From Gadus chalcogrammus (Eukaryota > Chordata > Actinopteri > Gadiformes > Gadidae), in the NCBI RefSeq assembly GCF_026213295.1, contig NC_079415.1, positions 21,724,639 through 21,788,638 of the forward strand: a stretch of DNA of 64,000 nt. The letters run 5' to 3'. Every line of letters begins with the position of its first letter. Within the stretch, counting starts at the first letter, position 1. Both the position numbers and the translations under genes were made by a program. The notes below the pieces were generated by a model. It ran no database searches and was not told the origin of the DNA. It was given only the letters and a program-made list of their open reading frames with translations. Shown here one piece after another: positions 55,886 through 64,000 of this stretch.

Positions 55886-56358
55886 GAGAAGAGGGAAAGA
55901 GAGGGAAATGGCCAAGGAGGTGACAGAGGGTCAGGTGACCAGAAAGAGAGAGAAGAAGAAGACAGAGGAGGCAACAGAGCAATTGAAGGAGAGAGAGGAG
56001 GCAACAGAGGGACAGGTGACCAGAAAGAGAGAGAAGGCGACAGAGCAATTGAAGGAGAGCGAGGAGGCGACAGAGGGTCAGGTGACCAGAGAGAGAGAGA
56101 AGAAGGAGACAGAGGAGGTGACAGAGCAATTGAAAGAGAGCGAGGAGGCGACAGAGGGTCAGGTGACCAGAGAGAGAGAGAAGAAGGAGACAGAGGAGGT
56201 GACAGAGCAATTGAAGGAGAGCGAGGAGGAGACAGAGGGTCAGGTGACCAGAGAGAGAGAGAAGAAGAAGGAGACAGAGGAGGCGACAAAGGGTCAGATG
56301 GCCAAAGTGAGGGAGAGAGAGCACAGAGACAGGCAGCGCAGGAGGCACAGATGACCAG
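55886..56358 (+). CDS. Repetitive N-terminal exon of the hAT transposase gene
   Basis: The exon follows an acceptor (TATATATCAG at 55885) and ends at a GTAAGA donor at 56359. The frame that splices in phase to the following exon is open throughout. It encodes an approximately 158-residue charged tract built from units such as GGDRGSGDQREREEGD and GGDRAIEGER. Another frame, starting with ATG at 55908, is also open and reads as Glu/Lys-rich coiled-coil repeats (EATEQLKE, EGQVTRERE), but it ends in TGA at 56352 before the donor. The unit is about 72-105 bp. I favour the first frame because the splice phases agree. A first exon with the initiator lies further upstream and was not found. Confidence 0.55.
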
Positions 56359-56740
56359 GTAAGAGACCTCAAACAAAATTGTGCATGCCATACACTGTCA
56401 GAACACTGACGTTCTGTGAACTGCATACTACTCTGTAGTATTCCATAAGAGTTTAAGGACTGAAACCACTTGATTCTCTACTATAGCACTTGGGGGGTTG
56501 TCAAATAGGCATTGTTATAATAATAATATTAATAATAATTCATTTAATTTGTAACATACTCTTAATTCTGAGGAATCCCAGAATCCAAAATGGGTTATGG
56601 GTTTTAAGTGTAAATAAAACTGTAGATGCCCTTTCAAAAAGTGCTGACTTATCTTGACATTGCTCATTGTGCCTAGTATTGAGTTTTGAATGAGAGATCT
56701 TGTGTAAAGTAAGTAATTTGGTTGCTGTGGTTTCCTCACA

Positions 56741-56782
56741 GAGGGTCACATGATGAGGGCAGCAGTCAGGCAAATGAGCAGG
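56741..56782 (+). CDS. Mini-exon of the hAT transposase gene
   Basis: TTTCCTCACAG precedes and GTGAGA follows a short segment that codes for GSHDEGSSQANEQ after the split Arg codon from the previous exon, so phases match on both sides. Confidence 0.6.
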
Positions 56783-56893
56783 TGAGAACACAAGGGAACA
56801 TAATTTAGCCGTGAAGAGCATTATTGATCAATACATTCATTTAATAGGATTGTTATTTCAGAGAGTGACAAGTTTTCATGTCATATGTTACAG

Positions 56894-58999
56894 GATATTG
56901 AGCCCCAGGGATTTGATGTTTCAGACATCCTCACCTGCACAAAGCCTGCACAACCTGACCCTAAGCTTATAGTAGTGCAGAAGCGAGATAACTGTGTGTT
57001 GTCTTTTCAAGAGAAATGGTTCAAAACTTTTCCTTGGTTACATTACAGTGCCACTTTACAAGGAGTCATATGTTTTCACTGTGCCAAGGTTTTTTTGAAT
57101 CAGCCAACATATGCAAGCAAGTGTGACCCTGCCTTTGTGAGTGTAGGCTTTAGAAATTGGAAAAAGCTATCCAGAAGTTCTCACAACATGCAAAAAGTCA
57201 GTTGCATATCCATGCCGTGAACATCTATGCACAAAAAGGTAACACTATAGCTTCACAGCTTTCTTCAGCTGTTGCCAGACAACAGGAGGAAGCAAGGTAT
57301 GGATTGATGAAGATTGTAGGCTCAATCAAATACTTACCTAGGCAAGGTTTACCGCTACGAGGTCATGTGGAAGAGAAGGGTAATCTATCCCAACATCTGA
57401 AAGAAAAGGCAGAGGATGACCCTGCTTTTCAGAAGTGGTTAGAGACACGCAAGCAGGATTACACAAGTCCTCTCATTCAAAACGAGGTACTAGGCATAAT
57501 GAGCAAAGACATTATAAGAGGAATAGCTGACACTATTAGATGCCTCCCAGTCACACAGTTTGCCTTGATTGTTGATGGGACACAAGACATATCAGGTCAA
57601 GAACAAGAATCTGTATGTCTTCGTTATGTGGATCATGACTTAAATCCTCATGAGGAATTCATTGGGATGTATTCAGTGCATGAGACCACAGGAGAATCTC
57701 TTGCAAATGTAGTATTAGATGTTATCTGCAGACTCAATTTGCCATTGTCAGCTCTGCGTGGGCAGACATATGATGGCGCAGCAAATATGTCTAGCAAATA
57801 TTCTGGAACACAGGCTCACATTAGGAAGAAACAACCACTTGCTTTGTATGTGCACTGTGGAGCACACTGTTAATTTGATAGCACAGAAGGCATGCACAGC
57901 TTCTATAGTTGTGCGAGATGCCCTTGACTGGGTTCATCAATTAGGAGTTTTGTGTGGACAGTCTGGCAAATTCAAACATATGTTTCATATGATAGCGATA
58001 TCTGACCACGGAACCTCAAGTGCCCTGAAACCACTTTGTGCAACTAGGTGGACCGTCAGACACGGTGCCATCCATTCTGTTTTAACACAGTATGACTCAA
58101 TCCTCACTGCCTTAGAGGAAATGGCAGGGACTAACTCTCCCACTGCAACCACTGCAAATGGTCTATTTCAGCAGTTTATGAGAGGCAGCACTGTAGTTGG
58201 TCTTGTGATGGCACAAGCAGTTATTGGAGAGCTAGAGTGTCTCAACAGGTCTCTTCAGAGAAGGACAGAGACTGTTTCTGGTATGCGGGCTGCTGTTTGT
58301 AAGGTTCAGTCTACTCTCAATGGCAAGAGGAGTGATGAGGCCTTCCAACACCTTTTTGAGAGGGCATCTACAGTTGTGAATTCTGTAGACTTAGAACCCA
58401 TAACAATGCCAAGAGTTCGACAACCACCCAAGTGCTATGGAGAATCAAGTGGATTCAGTCCTAAAACTCCTATAGAATATTACAGAGTTGAGTTTTATAA
58501 GGTACTTGACACCATTCACACACAGTTCACTGAACGTTTCCAGCAGGGTGGTCTTCTTACCCTCCAAAAGCTGGAGAACACCTTGCTTTCTGGAAATATT
58601 GATCCGGTGGTTCATGACTACCCAGAAATTAATGCCCAGCTGCTGGAAATCCAGCTACCGATGTTCAAACACAATTACATGTACCGTTCCTGTGGAGAGG
58701 CTACACACATTATCAGAGAGTTGCCAGCAGAGGTGCGAGGATTATTTACCGAAGTCGAAACTCTGATGAGATTACTCCTTGTGGTACCAGTCTCGTCCTC
58801 TGAGGCAGAGAGGAGCTTTAGTGCTCTTCGACGATTAAAAACTTGGTTACGCACAAGTATGTCACAGCAGAGGCTGAACCATGTTGCAGTGTGCAACATC
58901 CATCAGGACAAATTGGACCTCTTAACTAAGAAGTCAATTTGTGCACAGTTCATTTCTTTTACACCAAGACGCAAACAGGTGTTTGGTGCTTTTATGTGA
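56894..58999 (+). pseudogene. ZMYM1/TTF-finger type hAT transposase, one frameshift
   Basis: Begins after an acceptor (TATGTTACAG) with DIEPQGFDVSDIL. The TTF-type finger follows: WFKTFPWLHYSATLQGVICF, CFHCAKVF and GFRNWKKLS. Then comes the catalytic region LPRQGLPLRGHVEEKGNL, FALIVDGTQDIS, RGQTYDGAANMSSK and LYVHCGAHC. After a frame change near 57870 the second frame carries LCATRWTVRHGAI, and the dimerisation motif VVPVSSSEAERSFSALRRLK ends at 58999 with a stop. A further frame change near 57170 separates finger and catalytic parts. Length matches a complete transposase. It is close in type to the copy at 37419-39830, but on the other strand. Confidence 0.9.
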
Positions 59000-59249
59000 A
59001 ATGCTTTTATACTTCTTTATGTATTTTCTTTTGTTTAGATGTTGATAGTTTGAGCTGGTGATGCCCGACAATATGTTTATTGAATTGTGCATTTGTATTG
59101 AATTGTGTGAATTTGCTGGATGTAGGTATCAATAATAATTGATTTGCCAGGCAACGGACGACGCGATCATCTGTTGCCGGGCAGGTTTGGAATGGATAAC
59201 GTATTGATGACGCGCCCGGTACAAATTTGGCAGCCGGTACAAATTTAGT

Positions 59250-60210
59250 GTGACACCGCCATGGAGGATGGTGTGGCCAGAGGTGGACTGGTTTGTGTTG
59301 GATATAAAGAAGAGAGAGAGAGAACAGATAGACCTGGCTAGTGTTTTTAATATTCATCTTCTTATAGAGTACAGTGAGTATGTTCATGTTTTTACAGATG
59401 GTGCCAAACAACCTGAGACAGGAGTGACAGGGTTTGGAGTAGTTGTTCCATCAAAAAGAATAGAGTTTAATAGAAGAACATCAGATAATTTAAGCGTTTA
59501 TACAGTGGAGATGTTTGGGGTGCTGGTCGCATTAAAATAGGTGGAATCAAGTACAGTTGAAAAAATTGTGATCTGTACAGATACAGCATCAGTTTTGGCA
59601 AGTATGAGGTCTTTTTATTCAAGTAGTCGCCAAGGTTTGTTATATGAAGTTCTACAGTCATTTACGAGAATCGTTCAGCAGGGGAGGCAAATACATTTTT
59701 TATGGGTTCCAGCTCATGGGGTGAAGGGAAATGAAAAAAGCCGATAAGATGGCGAAGAAGGCATTGGAGAAGGAAAAAGTAGAAATGAATATCAGTTTAA
59801 GTAAGGCAGAAGTTAAAAGCCTGATATGGGGAAAAGTTAACAAGATGTGGCAAGACAAATGGGACAGTGAGGAGAAAGGGAGATATTTATATAATATTCA
59901 AAAAAGTGTTAATGTTAAAGTAAGGTATAGTGGTCAGAGGAAGGATGAACAAATTTTGATTAGGTTAAGGTTGGGGCACAGTGCACTAAATAAAACAATG
60001 AATTTGATAGGAAAACACCCCACTGGATTATGTGAGGGATGCCAGGTAGAGGAGACAGTGGAACATGTTTTAATGTACTGTAGTGGTTATGGGATGGAGA
60101 GGGAAAGTATGAAAAATAAATTGAGAGAATTGGGTATGCAGGAGTATACTTTGGAAAATATTTTAAGATTAATGAAGAGGAATTGTATAAAAGTATTGTT
60201 TGGCTTTTGA
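59250..60210 (+). pseudogene. I-like LINE RNase H and C-terminal domain
   Basis: Frame 59250-59540 has VFTDGAKQPETGVTGFGVVV (first Asp of RNase H) and VYTVEMFGVLVALK (Glu), ending in TAG where the sequence continues in the same frame with IVICTDTASVLASM (second Asp) and FLWVPAHGVKGNE. A frameshift near 59735 leads to 59731-60210, with KADKMAKKALEKEK, a basic region, LIRLRLGHSALNKTM and a CCHC-like CEGCQVEETVEHVLMYC. RNase H would remove template RNA. The breaks disable it. Confidence 0.9.
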
Positions 60211-60349
60211 GAGAAACAGGGTTATATGATAGGATATAGAGTAGAAAGAAGGTGTGAATGAGTGAGTGTTTGGATATTTTTGTTTTGATTCATTAACTAG
60301 ATCAGAAGAGGGCGGTAATGCACCAAGTTGTGGATGCCAACCGCCGTAA

Positions 60350-60380
60350 AACCCCAAGAAGAAGAAGAGAAGAAGAAGAC
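60350..60380 (+). repeat. (AAG)n tail of the I-like LINE
   Basis: AAGAAGAAGAGAAGAAGAAG directly after CCGCCGTAAAACCCC; LINE 3' end. Confidence 0.9.
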
Positions 60381-60383
60381 GTC

Positions 60384-60656
60384 GGCCGTTTCTCAATTTG
60401 CGTACTTGTGCGTGCTCGTGTGCTCGTGGACTCGTGAAACGTCATCAGTCGTTGCCCGAGCACTGTTCCAATTCGAAGCACGCATCAAGCGAGTAGGCTA
60501 CTGTCGTAAAACCCGGAAGTGTTCTTGATGCGTGCTCGATGGCTCGATCTCGCCGTTTCACCGAGCATGCATCGGAGGTGGCTCGTGTGTGCTTGCAATC
60601 GCTATAAATCCCAGGATGCATTTCGCACTCGCAGCAGTACGATGGCGGACAATATG
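60384..60656 (+). mobile_element. GGCCGTTTCTC element, copy 1 (5' part)
   Basis: Starts GGCCGTTTCTCAATTTGCG and runs through GCTATAAATC and GATGGCGGACAATAT, where copy 2 begins. The left end touches the LINE tail. Confidence 0.88.
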
Positions 60657-60822
60657 GGCCGTTTCTCAATTCGCGTACTTGTGCGTGCTCGTATGCTCGT
60701 GGACTCGTGAAACGTCATCAGTCGTTGCCCGAGCACTGTTCCAATTCGAAGCACGCATCAAGCGAGTACTGTCGTAAAACCCGGAAGTGTTCTTGATGCG
60801 TGCTCGATCTCGCCGTTTCACC
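60657..60822 (+). mobile_element. GGCCGTTTCTC element, copy 2 (partial)
   Basis: Starts GGCCGTTTCTCAATTCGCG and stops within the common sequence at about CTCGCCGTTTCACC. The following 130 bp (60823-60949) are unrelated. Confidence 0.85.
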
Positions 60823-60949
60823 CAGGCCCCCAGGATAGGCGCATACTTCCGCAATCCACCAGTGCTCAGAGGCCAAGCCTGGTATTGCAGCTGTTTAAGC
60901 TGGCTGTGGCCGGGGGTCCGTCATTTCATGTGGCCCAGAAGTAGATATC

Positions 60950-61642
60950 GGCCGTTTCTCAATTTGCGTACTTGTGCGTGCTCGGGTGCTCGTGGACTCG
61001 TGAAACGTAATCAGTCGTTGCCCGAGCACTGTTCCAATTCGAAGCACGCATCAAGCGAGTACTGTCGTAAAACCCGGAAGTGTTCTTGATGCGTGCTCGA
61101 TCTCGCCGTTTCACCAAGCATGCATCGGAGGTGGCTCGTGTGTGCTTGCAATCGCTATAAATCCCAGGATGCATTTCGCACTCGCAGCAGTACGATGGCG
61201 GACAATATGGAGAAGACGCACAACTGTAGCTTAAGTTACTCTTAACTTATATATATATTTATATAATATAATAATAATAATAATATAAGATAATATATAA
61301 ATATATATAAAGTCGTGTGTGTATAGCTTATACACATAACAGGACACGCATATCTTTTCAATTGTTATTCATTCAGAATATTTACATACTATTTGAAAAT
61401 GAAAGAGGCTGGGATTTTGTTTTATATCATTTGTTTATATTGTTCAGTAGTATATGCCTAAATGAGGCCGTAGCACAGTTAACGGACGAGCAGAGGTGGT
61501 GACGTCATCGAGTCCGCTGCTGTTCCAATCGCAGGTACGTACTCGCGTGCTCGCAAGTATGTGCTTGAAGTACAGACTTGCCAAGTACGTGCTTGCAAGT
61601 CATCGAGTCCGTAGTACGCGTGCTAGGAATTGAGAAACGGCC
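60950..61642 (+). mobile_element. GGCCGTTTCTC element, copy 3 (complete), 3-bp duplication
   Basis: 693 bp with GGCCGTTTCTCAATT at the start and the exact inverse AATTGAGAAACGGCC at the end. ATC flanks both sides (60947-60949 and 61643-61645). Subterminal regions are full of GCGTACTTG, CGTGCTCG and similar units in both directions. A TATA-like box and short start (see next entry) lie within. No transposase; non-autonomous. A 3-bp duplication suits Harbinger or CACTA groups, but the terminus does not decide it. Confidence 0.88.
61156..61249 (+). promoter_or_regulatory. TATA-like box and truncated start codon region in the GGCCGTTTCTC element
   Basis: CTATAAATCC at about 61156 is followed 38 bp on by ATGGCGGACAATATGGAGAA, coding MADNMEKTHNCSLSY before a stop. 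It looks like a promoter and first codons kept from an autonomous parent. The same block recurs at 60602 and 63573. Confidence 0.5.
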
Positions 61643-62446
61643 ATCGCCGTCCACTCCAATACAAGTGGGGAACAGGATTGTGTCTCCGCAAAAAATGTCT
61701 GGATATCAATCAAAGGCTCATAATTATATTTCTACCCTGTTCTAAAAAAAATTAAGTTTTTTCTTTTCAAAACGCCTCCTCAAGCGTTTTATTAGCAGTT
61801 TATGTTGGGTGGGCAGCTGAAAGGAGTCGTACTGAAACAAACGGCTCCTTGCTATGGACCTATTTTGAAGAGCACGGCTCCATTAACTTCCGAATTAAAT
61901 TAAATTCCGAATTAACTTCAATTAACTCCATTAACTTCCAAAGACTGAGATTTGTCCTTTTACTTAACATGAATGGCGTTGAACACGGATATATAACACA
62001 CATACCATTGAAATAGCTGTAACAGGCACGGACGTATTGATTACCTGAATGATTATGGGAGACCTACGTAATTTTCATAATATTGTTAATTGTCTAATAT
62101 TAACATTTTAGTTGCGTTGGTAGGTATTTCATTTTCATTTGCTTGTTTCGCGATGTATGACAGGGTTATGGTTAGCTATGTATGACAGTTGACAATGTTG
62201 GTGTATTACAATTCATTATTTGGGTAGGCTACTCCAACTTCGTTGCTGGTCGATATGTAAACATTTACTTTTATATAAATTATTGATTGCATTTTTCGTA
62301 AATAGTTAGTTGGAAGGAATCTGTTTCTTAAGCAATAACATTGAACTGAATTTTTTAGGCCTACATACGTTTACTATGTTAGGGTTAGTTATGTTAGGGT
62401 TAAGTTAGATAATCTTTTTTGTTTCCTCATCAGATCCCAGTCCATC
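61643..62446. other. A/T-rich spacer, no gene
   Basis: Holds short TTAGGGTTA motifs at 62379-62404 and CCATTAACTTC repeats at 61880-61945. No domain was recognised. Confidence 0.5.
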
Positions 62447-63191
62447 ATGCTCCTCTACTTGTCTGCCGTGCCACCATCATGCCTCATGCATCACCTCTCA
62501 GCGCCTTCCCAGCTGCATCTTATTCCATTTCGAAAAAGCGAGCATCTCACCAAGCAAAGTTTTGCTAATGCCTGCTCAAGTTATTTAAATACTTCATTCT
62601 ATGCATATCTGAAAATATTTACAGATGGTTCTAAAGATCCCAAAGGACAATGTGGTATTGGCATATATATTCCAGAATTTGAAAAAGGATATGGCTATAG
62701 AGTGGGTGACTTTATCAGTATACTCAATCGAGATGGCCACAATAATAACCGCTCTTAGATGGGTTGTAGATACTAAGTTTTATAACAGATAATTCAATAC
62801 GTGAAGATTTGGTGATAGAGGTAAAGCATCTTCTTTTAAATATTATAAGCCTTGGTTTAGTTATTCAGTTCTGTTGGATTCCAGCCCACCATGGAATATA
62901 TGGCAATGAAATTGCTGATAAATTAGCTAAAAGATACTAACCTAATTAGAAGAATTTAACCTTAAGTATATATATATATATTTTTTTTTTTTATTTCTTC
63001 ATTTCTTTTGTTAGTTTATTTTATTTTGTTTATTTTGTTTCGTTAGTTTGGTTTTTTCTTTGAATTTATTTTTATGATTTAAAGTATCATTTGCCAACGT
63101 CCTTGTCACAAACTCCTGTGTAGTAGTCCAGTAGGTGGCGGTATATGGGGAAAAACTATGATCCTCCACTAAACTAGAAGAAGAAGAAGAT
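62447..63191 (+). pseudogene. I-like LINE fragment with RNase H and (GAA)n tail
   Basis: The frame to 62758 gives LKIFTDGSKDPKGQCGIGIY (first Asp of RNase H) and IPEFEKGYGYRVGDFIS. A one-base frame change near 62730 continues with EMATIITALRWVVD (Glu), then after a stop ITDN (Asp) and FCWIPAHHGIYGNEIADK before a stop at 62940. The 3' end is GAAGAAGAAGAAG at 63177-63191. It is a relative of the LINE at 54484-60380. The 5' side is truncated. Confidence 0.82.
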
Positions 63192-63262
63192 CTCTGCATC
63201 CGGTACGTCACGGAATAGGTCACGTGTCTTGGCCCCATAACGCGGAAGCAAATCGCTCCTGT

Positions 63263-63523
63263 ATGTTACCCTGCGCCACTGAGCAGTTTGCATAGGAATG
63301 AATGGGCGGCCATTTTCCAGTCTGTGGTCCATCCTTTAATATGTCCATGATGTTACCCTGCGCCACTGAGCAGTTTGCATAGGAATGAATGGGCGGCCAT
63401 TTTCCAGTCTGTGGTCCATCCTTTAATATGTCCATGATGTTACCCTGCGCCACTGAGCAGTTAGTATAGGAATGAATGGGCGGCCATTTTCCAGTCTGTG
63501 GTCCATCCTTTATTATGTCCATG
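63263..63523. repeat. 87-bp tandem triplicate
   Basis: Units start ATGTTACCCTGCGCCACTGA at 63263, 63350 and 63437. They are almost identical and the length is a multiple of three, so a repeated - strand frame (GPQTGKWPPIHSY) stays open. No known protein. Confidence 0.93.
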
Positions 63524-64000
63524 CGTTTCACCGAGCATGCATCGGAGGTGGCTCGTGTGTGCTTGCAATCGCTATAAATCCCAGGATGCATTTCGCACTC
63601 GCAGCAGTGCGATGGCGGACAATATGGAGAAGACGCACAACTGTAGCTTAAGTTACTCTTAACTTATATATATATTTATATAATATATAATATAATAATA
63701 ATAATAATATAAGATAATATATAAACATATATATATAAAGTCGTGTGTGTAAGCCTTATACACATGACAGGACACGCATATCTTTACATATATTTACATA
63801 CTATTTGAAAATGAAAGAGGCTGGGATTTTGTTTTATATCATTTGTTTATATTGTTCAGTAGTATATGCCTAAATGAGGTCGTAGCACAGTTAACGGACG
63901 AGCAGAGGTGGTGACGTTATCGAGTCCGCTGCTGTTCCAATTGCAGGTACGTACTCGCGTGCTCGCAAGTCTGTGCTTGAAGTACGGACTTGCCAAGTGT
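63524..64000 (+). mobile_element. GGCCGTTTCTC element, copy 4 (5'-truncated, runs off the window)
   Basis: Begins inside the element at GCGTTTCACCGAGCATGC and follows the same order as copy 3 (61115-61620), with a 20-base loss near 63790. The end lies beyond the window. Confidence 0.88.

Larger units (their letters stand above)
55406..59246 (+). mobile_element. hAT element inserted in the I-like LINE
   Basis: The left edge reads AGGCGTAATTTACGGGGGGG after the LINE's GCTCTGCAT. The right edge is somewhere between 59160 and 59246, where GGTACAAATTT occurs twice. Neither terminal repeat nor target duplication could be fixed exactly. It contains the spliced transposase gene 55886-58999, a C-run, a 13-bp-arm hairpin and an (ATT)/(AAT) inverted tract. 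Confidence 0.65.
54484..60380 (+). mobile_element. I-like LINE with RNase H, split by a hAT element
   Basis: Reverse transcriptase (54484-55405) and RNase H plus tail domain (59250-60210) are on the + strand and flank a hAT element. The 3' end carries (AAG)n at 60350-60380, the tail type shared with the fragment ending at 63191. The 5' side is truncated within reverse transcriptase. RNase H after RT is typical of the I group of LINEs. Confidence 0.85.

Noticed and set aside
55875..56426. Leucine/serine-rich frames on the - strand
   Set aside because: Antisense to the charged repeat exon; periodicity explains the open frames.
62379..62404. Telomere-like TTAGGG motifs
   Set aside because: Only two hexamers, not in an array; no interstitial telomere.
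63220..63591. Repeat protein on the - strand
   Set aside because: Follows from the 87-bp triplicate length being a multiple of three; no start context or known domain.

Overview
The window reads as a repeat-dense piece of a vertebrate, almost certainly teleost fish, nuclear chromosome. The evidence is a spliced host gene end, fish-type LINEs (L1, CR1/L2-like, RNase-H-bearing I-like), many hAT, pogo and Harbinger-like DNA elements, a gamma/epsilon-type endogenous retrovirus, and abundant (GT)n, (GA)n and (TAG)n microsatellites. No prokaryotic features, tRNA, rRNA or CRISPR array were seen.

The only convincing host gene is the 3' end of a chloride intracellular channel gene (clic5/clic4-like): two exons at 119-306 and 782-946 on the + strand, with an ATTAAA signal at 1013. 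The rest is nested mobile DNA. 1942-6188 is a decayed GTF2IRD2/ZBED5-like hAT transposon holding two younger insertions. 6813-8985 is a 5'-truncated APE-type LINE (- strand), followed by a 102-bp-arm inverted repeat. 10173-14774 is a fairly young L1 (- strand) with a perfect 12-bp target duplication and a 705-bp foldback transposon in its 3' UTR. 15345-18985 holds a 152-bp tandem duplication, a BED-finger hAT remnant, and a 74-77-bp minisatellite split by a hAT element that itself carries a MITE.

19827-29945 is one L1 ORF2 C-terminus in three pieces. They are separated by a 4.16-kb palindromic element (20369-24531, no credible ORF) and a 4.78-kb hAT element (24648-29423, 8-bp target duplication), which in turn contains a further hAT (25283-27756). 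29946-37418 holds LINE 5' fragments facing one another at 30971/30972, a hAT deletion derivative (32533-33513) and a CR1/L2 fragment. 37419-39830 is a broken ZMYM1-type hAT transposase (- strand).

40576-52087 is a degenerate - strand endogenous retrovirus (gag, pro, RT, RNase H, integrase, env) with a + strand solo LTR at 41024-41415. gag and pro lie in one frame separated by a single amber codon. 52088-53940 contains Harbinger-like and foldback pieces. 54484-60380 is an I-like LINE split by a hAT transposase gene with recognisable exons (55886-58999). 60384-64000 contains repeated copies of a transposon starting GGCCGTTTCTCAATT, an 87-bp triplicate, and a second RNase-H LINE fragment.

The genes do not form an operon or pathway. 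The relationships are those of insertion order, which target-site duplications reveal unusually clearly here. All family names are inferred by eye from motifs; no database search was possible.
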